Positions 53,584 through 62,610 are shown, numbered from the stretch's first letter. The stretch: 64,000 nt of DNA from Granulicella mallensis (GCF_014203225.1 NZ_JACHIO010000007.1:124001-188000), one strand, 5' to 3'. The notes: generated by a model not told the origin, from the letters alone. Numbers and translations: made by a program.

Positions 53584-53713
53584 GAGCAGAGTGGCAAGTG
53601 ATAAGTGACAAGTAGCAATACAAAAGCGGCGCGGAATGATCATCATTCCGCGCCGCTCAGTTTTTGCTTTGTGACTTACCACTTGTCACTTATCACTTGC
53701 CACTCTGCTCTTA
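53581..53713. terminator. 133-bp nested hairpin between convergent glgC and OMP genes
   Basis: Perfect 33-bp arms at 53581-53613 and 53681-53713, plus an inner perfect 16-bp stem at 53625-53640 / 53642-53657 (AGCGGCGCGGAATGAT). The outer arms begin and end with the stop codons of glgC (TAA) and of the minus-strand beta-barrel gene. Probably a bidirectional terminator. Confidence 0.8.
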
Positions 53714-54460
53714 CCGCTTTCCGAACTTATAGACCAATCCCGCCGAGATCGAGAAGAACTCGCGGGTCTCGGTTCCGAAATGTTCGAAGATGAGATCGGG
53801 CTGGATACGTACAGCTACGCGGGGAGCATAGTTGAAGTCGATGCTGCCGCCCACGGCGCCATAGGGGCTGGTGGTATTGGAATAAAGCCCTGCGGTAGCT
53901 GTGGTGGGAACCTGTCCACCGCCCGGCGGTGGCGGATAACCGGTAATGGCCGTATCGAATGTTCCGTGTGTCGCACCGGCGAGCGCGTGGTAGTCGATGG
54001 CGGCATAGCGGTTCTTGAAGCCGCGCCACTGTACGCCGCCGCTGAAGATGTTCTGATACACGAGTACGCGATTGAGCCCGAAGACGGATGCCTGGGGGCT
54101 GACGGGGGACGTTCCGGCCTGGATGCGGTAGTCTCCGACGGCGCCCAGATGGCGGGTGAGCCAGTAGGTGCCCATGACCTCGACGCCACCCATGTTGTAG
54201 TGCTTGGGCAGGGCCTGACCGGCCTGGCCATTGCTGTAGCTCAGTCCGCCATAGACCTCCCACTTGTTGTTGTAGACCGGTCCGGTAGACGGTGCCAGCG
54301 CCGGAGCCGTGATGGCTGAGGTTGAGCTCATGGCCTTGGTTCCAGGGGCGGCGACCTGCGCCTGCAAGCTGATGGCGCTGAAAAGGCCTGTTCCTGCCAG
54401 AACAAACGCCGCTATCGGCGTGCGCCAGCGGCGCGTGGATGAAGCTGTTTGATTCGTCAC
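53711..54460 (-). CDS. Outer membrane beta-barrel protein
   Basis: 249 aa. A signal peptide (TPIAAFVLAGTGLFSAISLQ, cleavage near AQA) leads alternating amphipathic strands: YNNKWEVYGGLSYSNGQAG, GVEVMGTYWLTRHLGAV, and a C-terminal FSISAGLVYKFGKR ending. This fits OMP_b-brl-type barrels (OmpA/OmpW size, 8 strands). Function unknown. Confidence 0.85.
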   Translation of the reverse strand: MTNQTASSTRRWRTPIAAFVLAGTGLFSAISLQAQVAAPGTKAMSSTSAITAPALAPSTGPVYNNKWEVYGGLSYSNGQAGQALPKHYNMGGVEVMGTYWLTRHLGAVGDYRIQAGTSPVSPQASVFGLNRVLVYQNIFSGGVQWRGFKNRYAAIDYHALAGATHGTFDTAITGYPPPPGGGQVPTTATAGLYSNTTSPYGAVGGSIDFNYAPRVAVRIQPDLIFEHFGTETREFFSISAGLVYKFGKR

Positions 54461-54670
54461 GTGGAAGATTGTCCTCTGCTGCTGGCGCCGGAGCGCGCTG
54501 TTATCTCAGGTGCGCGCCTTCGCGGTGCGTCCGTCTAAGGATATAACGCCGGGCATGGTTTGCGGCGAATCCTGCGGATTGTATCCAGCGAAGGCTATGG
54601 CGGGGCAGGCTTATCCGCCGTTTTGTTGCGGACGAGGAACACAGGCGCAGGTCGGTACAGGAGGCTGTAA

Positions 54671-55165
54671 GTGAAGAAATGGGAGCAGGGAATGATCGTT
54701 GTGGCTCTGATGTTTCTCTTTGGGGCTTCGGGTTTGGCGGTCTCCCAGGGTATACCGTCGCAGAGACATGGTGGCCTGGTATTGAAGGACCTTCCGATCC
54801 CTAAAGGTGCGCGAGTGATCGGCCTGGAAGTCCATTTGGCTGCCGGGGCATTCGATAGTCTGGCGGAGATCCCTGTCGGATGGCATGTTGTGGTGGACAA
54901 TGATCCCTCGTGGCAGGCAAATTTCGAGGCCCACGCAAGTGCTGGAGCCGAGGGACTGGATGAAAGCACGGTACAGAATCTCTGGCTTGAGGTGATAAAA
55001 AACGAAGTTGGAGACAGGAAGTTCATCGCGTCAGGATGGGTGATTTTGACCTCCAATACTGAGAAGGAAAGGCGAATCCCCTTGAGTTCCTACAATTTCG
55101 AGTTTGTTGAGCGTTATCCTCGACACCGGCTTCATGATCCGGACGCGCCCGGGCATTGGCGTTGA
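54671..55165 (+). CDS. Secreted hypothetical protein
   Basis: 164 aa from GTG 54671. An N-terminal signal/anchor (MIVVALMFLFGASGLAVSQ) is followed by LPIPKGARVIGLEVHLAAGA and WVILTSNTEKERRI. No domain recognised. tatA follows on the same strand. Confidence 0.6.
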   Translation: MKKWEQGMIVVALMFLFGASGLAVSQGIPSQRHGGLVLKDLPIPKGARVIGLEVHLAAGAFDSLAEIPVGWHVVVDNDPSWQANFEAHASAGAEGLDESTVQNLWLEVIKNEVGDRKFIASGWVILTSNTEKERRIPLSSYNFEFVERYPRHRLHDPDAPGHWR

Positions 55166-55292
55166 TGTTCCTGTAAGAGCTGGATTCCGGGAACGTCAGA
55201 ACCTGTCTATACCCCAGCAAAGACTACAGGTTCGTGCGACAATGGAGGTGCTTTCACACGTCTTACCGGCGTGTGGCGAATGGAGAATCAAT

Positions 55293-55517
55293 ATGGAGAT
55301 CTTTCAACCTTGGCACTTGATCATTGTGGCCCTGGTCGCTGTCCTCCTCTTCGGCGGTCGTAAGCTGCCGGAGCTTGGCAAAGGTCTTGGCGAAGGACTG
55401 CGCGGTTTCAAAGAGGGCATGAAGGGGATTACGGACGATGCGAAAGCAGACGTCAAGCCCGCGGATGCCGTTCACACCGTTACTCCTACTCCTAAGGTCG
55501 AAGAGACCCCCAAGTAA
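55293..55517 (+). CDS. tatA: Twin-arginine translocase TatA/TatE subunit
   Basis: 74 aa from ATG 55293, chosen by the GGAG site. The TatA pattern is QPWHLIIVALVAVLLFGGRK, PELGKGLGEGLRGFKEGMKG: a short N-terminal helix, hinge FGGRKLPE, then the amphipathic helix and a Pro/Thr-rich tail. It forms the pore of the Tat system for folded proteins. tatC is not in the window. Confidence 0.93.
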   Translation: MEIFQPWHLIIVALVAVLLFGGRKLPELGKGLGEGLRGFKEGMKGITDDAKADVKPADAVHTVTPTPKVEETPK

Positions 55518-55651
55518 ACAGGGGTCGAAGGAAGCCTCATGGCGGAGTCGTTTCTGTCACGCCATTTCCTCGTTCATCTGCTTTGACGGTGGCCTCAATC
55601 TGTTCGTTATGTATATGGGACTGCCCTAAGCATCCGGAAGCGTAGCGATTT

Positions 55652-56554
55652 ATGAAGCTAAAATCTGATTATCTTGTAAAGCCGCACACCAAAGTGCGGC
55701 TTTCGCATCTATCCACCAGCGAAACCGGCGACTTTCACGATAAAGACGCCGCCGAGCCTGTTCTGGCCAAACATCGCGAGCAGCTCGACGCCCTTCAGGA
55801 CGTCCTCTACGCCTCGCAGTCCAGGGCGGTGCTGATCGTCCTGCAGGGCATGGATACCGCCGGCAAAGACGGCACGATCCGGCACATTTTTTCAGGGATC
55901 AACCCGCAGGGCTGCGATGTCGCCTCGTTCAAGGTGCCGACACCGCTGGAGGCTCGTCATGAGTTTCTGTGGCGCTGCCAGGCACAGACGCCGCCGCGCG
56001 GCATGATCAGCATCTTCAACCGCTCGCACTATGAGGATGTGCTCTCTCCGCGCGTCCACGGCCTGATCGGAGAAAAGACAGCGCGCCGCCGCATGGACAA
56101 CATCAATGGGTGGGAGCAGACGCTGGTCGATAACGAGGTCGTGATCCTCAAGTTCTTCCTGCACATCTCGCGCGAGGAACAGACCAGCCGCCTGCAGGCG
56201 CGCATCGATACGCCCGGCAAGCGCTGGAAGCTCTCGCCCGCTGACTTCGCCGAGCGAAAGTTCTGGCCGAAATACGTCGACGCCTACGAAGATATTCTCC
56301 AGCATACGAGCCCCAAGCATGCGCCTTGGTTCGTGATTCCGGCGGACAACAAGTGGTATCGCAACGTGGCGATCTCGCAGATTCTGGTCGATGCCATGAA
56401 GGGCCTGAAGCTGGAGTATCCGAAGCCCACCTTCGACCCGTCCGGCATCAAGCTCACGGAAGAAAGCGCGGATTCGACTGCAAAGAAGGTCGAGGCCCGC
56501 AAGAATCGCAAGAGCAAAGACGCTCCCGCCGTAGACGCGACCAAGGCGACGTAA
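55652..56554 (+). CDS. ppk2: Polyphosphate kinase 2 family protein
   Basis: 300 aa. Walker A GMDTAGKDGTIRHIF, Walker B region SIFNRSHYEDVLSPRVHG, and lid RRMDNINGWEQTLVDNE are all typical of PPK2. It transfers phosphate between polyphosphate and nucleotides. Lys/Ala-rich C-terminal tail. Class I/III not distinguished. Convergent with an EamA gene, with a hairpin between. Confidence 0.93.
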   Translation: MKLKSDYLVKPHTKVRLSHLSTSETGDFHDKDAAEPVLAKHREQLDALQDVLYASQSRAVLIVLQGMDTAGKDGTIRHIFSGINPQGCDVASFKVPTPLEARHEFLWRCQAQTPPRGMISIFNRSHYEDVLSPRVHGLIGEKTARRRMDNINGWEQTLVDNEVVILKFFLHISREEQTSRLQARIDTPGKRWKLSPADFAERKFWPKYVDAYEDILQHTSPKHAPWFVIPADNKWYRNVAISQILVDAMKGLKLEYPKPTFDPSGIKLTEESADSTAKKVEARKNRKSKDAPAVDATKAT

Positions 56555-56567
56555 GCAGCCGTAGGAA

Positions 56568-56660
56568 CCTTGACGCAAAGAACGCAAAGAAAAGAGCCAA
56601 GTTCCGCCACGATTGCCGTTGCGAAACTTGCCTCTTTTCTTTGCGCCCTCTGCGTCAAGG
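56568..56660. repeat. Inverted repeat between ppk2 and the EamA gene
   Basis: Arms of 36 bp (CCTTGACGCAAAGAACGCAA at 56568 and the complement ending at 56660) with about five mismatches. Contains AACGCAAAGAAAAGAG. Located between convergent genes; likely a terminator or an interspersed palindromic repeat. Confidence 0.65.
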
Positions 56661-56700
56661 CCTTTCGATGTCAGAGATAAGCATCTCTCCAGGCTGGTCC

Positions 56701-57585
56701 TCAGATACTGACCATCACCACGGCAGCTACAGCCACAGCCATACCCACAAGCTGCCGCCGCGTAGGCCGCTCGTGCAGTTGCCATGCCGCCAGCAGGATC
56801 GTCGACGCCGGATAGAGCGAAGCGAGTACTGCGGCCACATCCAGCCGACCGAGACGCGTCGCAGCGACAAAGAGCATGTTCCCGCCAGTATCGAGTAGCG
56901 CTACGGAGAGGGCCCACAGGATAGCGGCGGAGGGGAGCCGTTTCGCGCCTCCGTCTTCCTTGCCTCCGCTCAGGCGTAGTGCCATCAGCGTCAGGCCACA
57001 GGTAGAGAGACTGCCGATGCGGGCCAGCGCCATCGGCATGAAGATGCCGAGCGGGTTGGCCATGCGCAGCGCGACGAAATACACTCCAAAGCCCAAGCCG
57101 GCAAGGATAGCGAGGCTCAGTGTGCTGCGGCCGGAGTCCTCGGGGGAAGGCCCCGCGGCGATTGCCCAGATGGCGATAAACGCAAGGGCAAATCCGACGA
57201 TCCGCAGAGTGCCGGGCGCACCTTCCAGCAGGCTGGAAACCAGCGCCGGAATGGCAGCAGCCAGGAGACCGCTGATGGCGGCTGAAACCCCCATCTCTCC
57301 ACGTGAAAGCGCAATATAAAACGCTGTCAGAGAGATTCCGCCCGCGACACCGGCCAGCACGCCCCAGCCCAACAGAGCGCCGTGGGGTATCGGCTCATGG
57401 CGCAGCAGGATGATGGACGCCAGCACGATAAAACTGACGGAGTGGGACATCAGGATGACCCGCAACGTCGAGCGAGTCGAGCCTCCGGCAGCTTTGACTC
57501 CCATACCGCCGGAGAAGTCTCCGCCTCCCCAGGCCAATGCCGAAGCCAGCGCGATCAAGGCATTGCTGTGTATGTTCCAGTTCAT
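56701..57585 (-). CDS. EamA family (DMT) transporter
   Basis: 294 aa, ten hydrophobic segments in two EamA repeats: ALASALAWGGGDFSGGM at the start and LSVALLDTGGNMLFVAATRL, ASTILLAAWQLHERPTRRQL near the end. Drug/metabolite transporter superfamily in the inner membrane; substrate unknown. Terminator-like hairpin upstream at 57632 belongs to the next gene. Confidence 0.88.
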   Translation of the reverse strand: MNWNIHSNALIALASALAWGGGDFSGGMGVKAAGGSTRSTLRVILMSHSVSFIVLASIILLRHEPIPHGALLGWGVLAGVAGGISLTAFYIALSRGEMGVSAAISGLLAAAIPALVSSLLEGAPGTLRIVGFALAFIAIWAIAAGPSPEDSGRSTLSLAILAGLGFGVYFVALRMANPLGIFMPMALARIGSLSTCGLTLMALRLSGGKEDGGAKRLPSAAILWALSVALLDTGGNMLFVAATRLGRLDVAAVLASLYPASTILLAAWQLHERPTRRQLVGMAVAVAAVVMVSI

Positions 57586-57631
57586 TGAAATGTCTTCCGT
57601 TTAAAACTTGTCCAGCGACTACCCATTAAAA

Positions 57632-57665
57632 CGTCAAAGGCACGGCTGAAGCCGCGCCTTTGACG
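57632..57665. terminator. Hairpin terminator after the VWA-domain gene
   Basis: CGTCAAAGGCACGGC, loop TGAA, GCCGCGCCTTTGACG: 15-bp stem with one mismatch, 30 bases after the stop of the minus-strand VWA gene. Confidence 0.7.
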
Positions 57666-57695
57666 AAACCTGTCTTGTAATTATAGCGATCTGGC

Positions 57696-59075
57696 CTACG
57701 GTGTGGCTGTAGGAGTGACCGGCAAGGGGGCGCTGTTCCTGGGGGTTGGATAGTAGCCGTCCTTGGAGATCACTGTCAGGTTAGGCTTCGACACCCGAAT
57801 CTCCGTCTTGCGGAATTTACCGTCAAGAATCGGCTCGTGGCTGTAGTAGCCGACCGTGTACTGGGTGCGCGCCTGTTTGGCGATGTTGGCGAAGCTTCTT
57901 TCGATCCCGCCCTGGCGGAACTCAGGATCGGTCTGCCCGCCGGTCAGGGCGGTAACGCGCGGCAGAATGTCATCGCGCATGGTCATGGGCAGATGAATAC
58001 GATCGATGAAGCCGAATCCCGGAACCGCAGAGTCGCCTACGAGGGTCGCGAAGACCTGAATATTGTTGGTCTGGCAGAAATTGATGACTTGTTTTTCCTT
58101 TGCGGTACTACCGTATTCCTTGCCGTCGGAGATGACATAGATGACACGCAGCCGTTCTTTGTCCGCGCGGGTCGTCTCAATCGCCGCAGCGAGAATCGCG
58201 TCGAGCAGCGTGTGGAACTCCTTGGGCGCGCTGCTGATAATGATGCCGCCATGGGAGCCGCGATTCGTCTGGGGATCGACCGCCTGGTTGTTCTTCACCG
58301 TGGTCTGGTCGAGGGCACTGCCGAAGTTCATGTTCGGATCACGACCAGGCCCCTTGGATCTCTCCAGGATCACGCCCAGCCTCGCGCTTTGCGCCGCTGT
58401 AAAGGTTGTCTGCTCCTTCACGCCGTTGTTGTACGTAAAGACCGAGACCTCGTCGTAGGGCGCAAAGGCATCCTGCAACGCATGCAGTGAGTTGTTGATC
58501 TTGTTCATGGTGTCGAAGGTGACACTCTGATCGATGACCAGAGCTACCGACATCGGCCGGGGGTCGCTTGAGAAGTTCTGCATCGATTGACGCAGGCCGT
58601 TCTCATAGACGCGCACATCGCGCCATGTCAGGCCCGGAACCAACTGGTTCTTGGAGTCCTTGACGATGAAGGGAAGCTGGACGAAGTTAACGTGCACACG
58701 GAGCATGGGAATGGAACCCTCACCCAGCGTTGGTGGCGGTGCGCCTGCGTTATCGTCGTCGGCAGGCGTTTGTGTGCCGGACGTGGGCGAAGAGGGCAGG
58801 GTGCTGCCGACAGCCTTCTGTCCGTCGCTGGCTGGAGCCTCGGTGGTAGACGTTTGCTCCGGCGGAGGAGCGTCCGGCAGGGCCACAACCGGAGTAATCG
58901 TGTTGAGTTGCGGCAGGGTCTGAGGACGCGGTGCATCCGGGACGTTCTGTTGCTGCGTACCTGGAGTGCTCTGCTGTGGGTTCTGAGCGCATATCGCGAG
59001 ATCAAAACCAGGGCCAAAGCCCGCCAGCGCAACCGTTAGCGCCCCTACCCAAACTGTTTGCTTGCCGAACACCAT
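57696..59075 (-). CDS. Secreted VWFA-related domain protein (acidobacterial type)
   Basis: About 459 aa from ATG 59075, chosen because it starts a signal peptide (QTVWVGALTVALAGFGPGF). After a Pro/Thr-rich linker the domain begins VHVNFVQLPFIVKDSKNQLV, GLTWRDVRVYENGLRQ (typical start of the acidobacterial VWFA family). The VWA MIDAS site is ALVIDQSVTFDTM: the usual DxSxS is DQSVT here. The C-terminus has ARTQYTVGYYSHEP. Function unknown; secreted. Divergent from a similar gene at 59299. Confidence 0.88.
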   Translation of the reverse strand: MVFGKQTVWVGALTVALAGFGPGFDLAICAQNPQQSTPGTQQQNVPDAPRPQTLPQLNTITPVVALPDAPPPEQTSTTEAPASDGQKAVGSTLPSSPTSGTQTPADDDNAGAPPPTLGEGSIPMLRVHVNFVQLPFIVKDSKNQLVPGLTWRDVRVYENGLRQSMQNFSSDPRPMSVALVIDQSVTFDTMNKINNSLHALQDAFAPYDEVSVFTYNNGVKEQTTFTAAQSARLGVILERSKGPGRDPNMNFGSALDQTTVKNNQAVDPQTNRGSHGGIIISSAPKEFHTLLDAILAAAIETTRADKERLRVIYVISDGKEYGSTAKEKQVINFCQTNNIQVFATLVGDSAVPGFGFIDRIHLPMTMRDDILPRVTALTGGQTDPEFRQGGIERSFANIAKQARTQYTVGYYSHEPILDGKFRKTEIRVSKPNLTVISKDGYYPTPRNSAPLPVTPTATP

Positions 59076-59298
59076 TAAGGTCAACCTCTTCTTGAACACG
59101 GTTCCCCGCGGCCGATGGGCCGAAGGCACACCCTTTGAGACTACCAGTGTGTGCGCTCCTCTGCTATGTTTGGCCACACTTCTTATAGACGCACAAGAGG
59201 TTCCCTGTGTTGTGCTTCTCTCCGTCCGGAATATCCGATTGGGACGGCGGTGGCCAGATTAGTCGCCCAAAAAGGCTAAACCGGCGTTTAATAGCCCT

Positions 59299-60348
59299 AT
59301 GCGACCCCTATGGCTGCGTCTTATCCCCGCTCTGTCGTTCGCACTCCTGTCCTGTGCGCCGGGCCTCCACGCGCAGGAAGCCCCCTCGCCGGACGCTCCG
59401 CCGCCGGCGAGCACCGCGCCGGCCCAGCAGGAGCAGAACCCTGAGACCCAGACCCTCAAGGTCAACGTCAACCTGGTGGACCTCTATTTTTCCGTGCGCG
59501 ACAAGTCAGGCTATGTCACGGGCCTGCACCAGCAGGATTGCGGGCTTTGGGAAGACGGCCAGCAGCAGACGATCAAGAACTTTACGCAGGAGAAGAACCT
59601 GCCCCTGACGATCGGCATCCTGCTCGACACCAGCGGAAGCCAGAAGAACGTGCTTCCGCTCGAACAGGACTCGGGCGCGCGCTTCCTGAGCGAGGTGCTA
59701 AAGCCGAAGGATGAGGCTTTTCTGATCTCCTTCGACGTCAACGTCGACCTGCTCTCCGACTACACCAACAGCGCTCATGAGCTGAAGCGCGCCATCGACA
59801 AGGCCTCCATCAATGCGGCTTCGTCGAGCGCCGGCGTTCCCGGAATCGGTGGCGGCCCGTTCCCGACGAGCCACCCGCGCGGCACGCTGCTCTATGACGC
59901 GGTCTACCTGGCCGCACACGACAAGCTGCAGTCGCAGACCGGCCGCAAGATCCTTGTTCTGCTGACCGATGGTGGCGATCAGGGATCGCAGGAGACGCTG
60001 AAGAGCGCGACGGAGGCCGCCCAGAAGGCCAACGCGATCCTCTACGTCATCCTCATCGCGGACCGCGCGAACTTCAGCTACGGGTTTAATGCCGATGGTC
60101 AGATGGAGCAGTTGGCCCGTGAAACCGGCGGTCGAGTCATTAACGTCGGGAACAACGGCAAGAAGCTCGAAGAGGCCTTCGACCAGATCCAGGACGAGCT
60201 GCGCACCCAGTACCTGGTCAGCTATACGCCCAAGAACAAAGCCGCCGATGGCAAGTTCCGTAAGATCAACATCGACTGCGGGAAAGATGCGAAGGTGCAG
60301 GCGCGCAAGGGGTACTATGCGATTGTCGGCGGTGGCGATGACAACTGA
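59299..60348 (+). CDS. Secreted VWFA-related domain protein (acidobacterial type)
   Basis: 349 aa. Signal peptide LIPALSFALLSCAPGLHAQ, Pro/Ala-rich linker, then VNVNLVDLYFSVRDKSGYV, MIDAS motif IGILLDTSGSQKN (DxSxS intact), and VLLTDGGDQGS. Ends in RTQYLVSYTPKNK, as in the family (TIGR03436 type). Divergent from and paralogous to the gene at 57696; ~220-base shared promoter region. Confidence 0.9.
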   Translation: MRPLWLRLIPALSFALLSCAPGLHAQEAPSPDAPPPASTAPAQQEQNPETQTLKVNVNLVDLYFSVRDKSGYVTGLHQQDCGLWEDGQQQTIKNFTQEKNLPLTIGILLDTSGSQKNVLPLEQDSGARFLSEVLKPKDEAFLISFDVNVDLLSDYTNSAHELKRAIDKASINAASSSAGVPGIGGGPFPTSHPRGTLLYDAVYLAAHDKLQSQTGRKILVLLTDGGDQGSQETLKSATEAAQKANAILYVILIADRANFSYGFNADGQMEQLARETGGRVINVGNNGKKLEEAFDQIQDELRTQYLVSYTPKNKAADGKFRKINIDCGKDAKVQARKGYYAIVGGGDDN

Positions 60349-60375
60349 GCGGCTTCACAGTCGACGTAGTGTCTG

Positions 60376-60489
60376 TGGAGGGCCAAAGGCCCGTTTCATA
60401 CCAGCCTGGGGCAACGCCCCAGGTACAAGGATCACTACGATATTTGAGGGCTGAAGGCCCGACTCATCGCTGTGTCGTCGGCCCTTTGT
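60376..60489. repeat. Cluster of short palindromes (REP-like)
   Basis: Three palindromic units: GGGCCAAAGGCCCG (about 60380), CCTGGGGCAACGCCCCAGG (about 60405), and GAGGGCTGAAGGCCC (about 60446), with related flanks (GTTTCAT/GACTCAT). Located downstream of the VWA gene and hisA; REP-like. Confidence 0.6.
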
Positions 60490-60501
60490 CCTTTCGCAGC
60501 G

Positions 60502-61176
60502 TTAAGCCTCCATCGCCCCCGAATACACGGCCATCCCCGCCACGGCATCCACACCCATCGCATCGAGTGAATCGACCTCGGCGCGTTCTTTGATCCCTCC
60601 GGCGACGATGAGCTGCCGGGCAGTCGTAGAGCGCAGCACTGCGGCGACGTCCATCGGAAAGCCCTGCATCGTGCCTTCGGTGTCGACGTGCGTGTAGAGG
60701 AAGGCTGAGGTGTAATCCTCAAGCCACGTCACAGCCTCTTCCGGCGTCAGGTCGACCGAGTCCTTCCAGCCCTTCACGGCAACCTTGCCGTTTTTGGTGT
60801 CGACGGAAAAACACAGAGCGTCTTCACCGAGCGCCTTCTTCAGGCTGGCCGCGAAGACTTTATCCACGCCCTCACTGTTGAAGAGGGAAGAGCCATAGAT
60901 CACCCGCTTCGCCCCGGCATCGAGCAGCCGCTGTCCGTCTTCCGGCGTGCGCAGGCCGCCGCCTACCTGGCACGGCAGGCGCTTGCAGATCATCTCGATC
61001 AGCTCACGGTTGTCGCCCTGCCGCATCGCTGCGTCGAGGTCGATGAGTTGCACGGTCGGGTACTTGGAGAAGCGCTCGATCCAGTAGTCGAAGTCGTCGA
61101 AGGCGAGCTTGAGTTTCTCACCCTGCACGAGCTGCACAATGCGCCCGCCCATCAGGTCAATCGAAGGAATCAGCAT
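60502..61176 (-). CDS. hisA: ProFAR isomerase, histidine biosynthesis
   Basis: 224 aa from ATG 61176 (MLIPSIDLMGGR), the canonical start; upstream codons to 61260 are not conserved. Catalytic Asp D7 in IPSIDLMGG and second acid in CFSVDTKNG. TIM barrel with phosphate sites CQVGGGLRTPEDGQR and IVAGGIKERAEV. It isomerises ProFAR to PRFAR. Last gene of the his operon. Confidence 0.92.
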   Translation of the reverse strand: MLIPSIDLMGGRIVQLVQGEKLKLAFDDFDYWIERFSKYPTVQLIDLDAAMRQGDNRELIEMICKRLPCQVGGGLRTPEDGQRLLDAGAKRVIYGSSLFNSEGVDKVFAASLKKALGEDALCFSVDTKNGKVAVKGWKDSVDLTPEEAVTWLEDYTSAFLYTHVDTEGTMQGFPMDVAAVLRSTTARQLIVAGGIKERAEVDSLDAMGVDAVAGMAVYSGAMEA

Positions 61177-61200
61177 GATGTTTTCAGTGTAGACGGAAAC

Positions 61201-61296
61201 AAACTGCAAACGCAGCGTGCGCCGAGTACACCAAGTTAACGCAAAGTAAACTCTGCGCAAACTTAGCGTCCTTCGCGCACTCCGCGTTTGCAGTTT
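61201..61296. repeat. Inverted repeat in the hisF-hisA spacer
   Basis: Arms 61201-61221 (AAACTGCAAACGCAGCGTGCG) — 21 bases, shown by its first part AAACTGCAAACGC — and 61276-61296, complementary except for three bases. Would form a stem-loop in the his transcript between hisF and hisA. Confidence 0.6.
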
Positions 61297-61299
61297 GCC

Positions 61300-62070
61300 T
61301 TAACACGGCAGCCGCATCGGCACCCCTGCCGCTGCAACCTCTGCCTTGAGAGCCCGCGAATCCGTAATCCCAAAGTGAAAGATACTCGCCGCCAGTGCCG
61401 CATCGGCCTTACCTGCTTTGAACACCTCGGCAAAGTGCGCAGCTGAGCCCGCACCACCACTGGCGATCACCGGAATCTGCACAGCCTCCGACACGAGCCG
61501 CGTCAGTTCGCAGTCGAAGCCGTTGCGCATGCCGTCGGTATCCATCGAGGTCAGCAGGATCTCGCCTGCACCCCGTTGCTCAGCCTCCCGCGCCCAGTCG
61601 ACGACGCGCAAGCCGGTCGCCTTGCGTCCGCCGCTGACATACACCTCGGCATCCTCTACGCCATGCTCCCCTCGGCGGGCATCGATCGCGACGATCACTG
61701 CCTGTGCGCCGAAGCTGGAGCCAATCTCGCCGATCAACTCCGGCCGTGCAATGGCGGACGAGTTGATGCTGACCTTGTCCGCGCCCGCATCGAAGACAGC
61801 CGCTGCATCCTCCGCCGACCGAATGCCTCCGCCCACGGTGAAGGGCACGAAGAGCGAGGCGGCTGTGCGTTTCACCGTATCGAGCAGCGTGCCGCGGCCT
61901 TCATGGGTCGCTGTAATGTCGAGCAGCACGATCTCATCCGCCCCTGCTGCCGCATGACGATGCGCCAGCTCCGCCGGGTCGCCCGCATCGACGATATCGA
62001 CGAACTGGATACCCTTTACGACGCGTCCGCCTCGTACATCCAGGCACGCGATGATGCGTTTAGTCAGCAT
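61300..62070 (-). CDS. hisF: Imidazole glycerol phosphate synthase cyclase subunit
   Basis: 256 aa. Catalytic Asp in [16 protein letters not shown] and [13 protein letters not shown]; phosphate sites [13 protein letters not shown] and [13 protein letters not shown]. With HisH it makes IGP and AICAR from PRFAR and glutamine-derived ammonia. In the his operon on the minus strand. Confidence 0.95.
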   Translation of the reverse strand: MLTKRIIACLDVRGGRVVKGIQFVDIVDAGDPAELAHRHAAAGADEIVLLDITATHEGRGTLLDTVKRTAASLFVPFTVGGGIRSAEDAAAVFDAGADKVSINSSAIARPELIGEIGSSFGAQAVIVAIDARRGEHGVEDAEVYVSGGRKATGLRVVDWAREAEQRGAGEILLTSMDTDGMRNGFDCELTRLVSEAVQIPVIASGGAGSAAHFAEVFKAGKADAALAASIFHFGITDSRALKAEVAAAGVPMRLPC

Positions 62071-62140
62071 GAAATCCCGTCTTTGCTTTTCTTTTTGTCA
62101 TTCCTGCAGGGAATCTGCTTTTGGTTGGCAGCCATACAAA

Positions 62141-62575
62141 TCACGAATTCACACTCATGCCCACAACCGGACACTTCTCCGCCGCGGCCTCGCTGCCGCC
62201 GACGCGGCCGAAACCGAAGTCGTCCGTTCCGAGGAAGCTCATCTTGTGGTGCCGGGCCATGCCGCTGAGCTCGTTGTGCACCATATACATCGCCATCTGG
62301 ATGGAGTGCACGGAGTCCGCGCCGCCGGCGGGCGTGATGTGCTCGCGGCCCAGCGCGCTGATGCGGTAGGGGCACGCCCAACCCTTGCCTTCGATGTGAA
62401 AGGGCTTGCCGAAGCTGACGGTCAGGGTTGCGGTCTGGCTCTCATGTTCGATATCGAGGAAGCGTTCTGCGATAATCTCGAACGGCAGCAACTCCATGCC
62501 GGTCCAGTTTGCCGCTGCGTCCGGTTTCACCATTTCTACTGTGCCCTGCGAGACGTGGGTTGTGTCGGTAATCAT
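62141..62575 (-). CDS. Hypothetical protein within the his operon
   Basis: 144 aa. Starts MITDTTHVSQGTVEMVKPDA; contains LLPFEIIAERFLDIEHESQT and GWACPYRISALGREHI, then GADSVHSIQMAMYMVHNELS. The pattern (IAER...W.C.Y...G.DS..A...A) resembles the DUF6968-type family, from memory with low confidence. Between hisH and hisF on the same strand. No his enzyme activity expected. Confidence 0.7.
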   Translation of the reverse strand: MITDTTHVSQGTVEMVKPDAAANWTGMELLPFEIIAERFLDIEHESQTATLTVSFGKPFHIEGKGWACPYRISALGREHITPAGGADSVHSIQMAMYMVHNELSGMARHHKMSFLGTDDFGFGRVGGSEAAAEKCPVVGMSVNS

Positions 62576-62610
62576 GAGGTGCCTCCTGCGAACGTGTTGC
62601 CGGTTCGATG

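Noticed and set aside
55892..56917. 341-codon minus-strand open frame across ppk2 and the EamA 3' end
   Set aside because: Shadow of ppk2; it also crosses the inverted repeat at 56568..56660.
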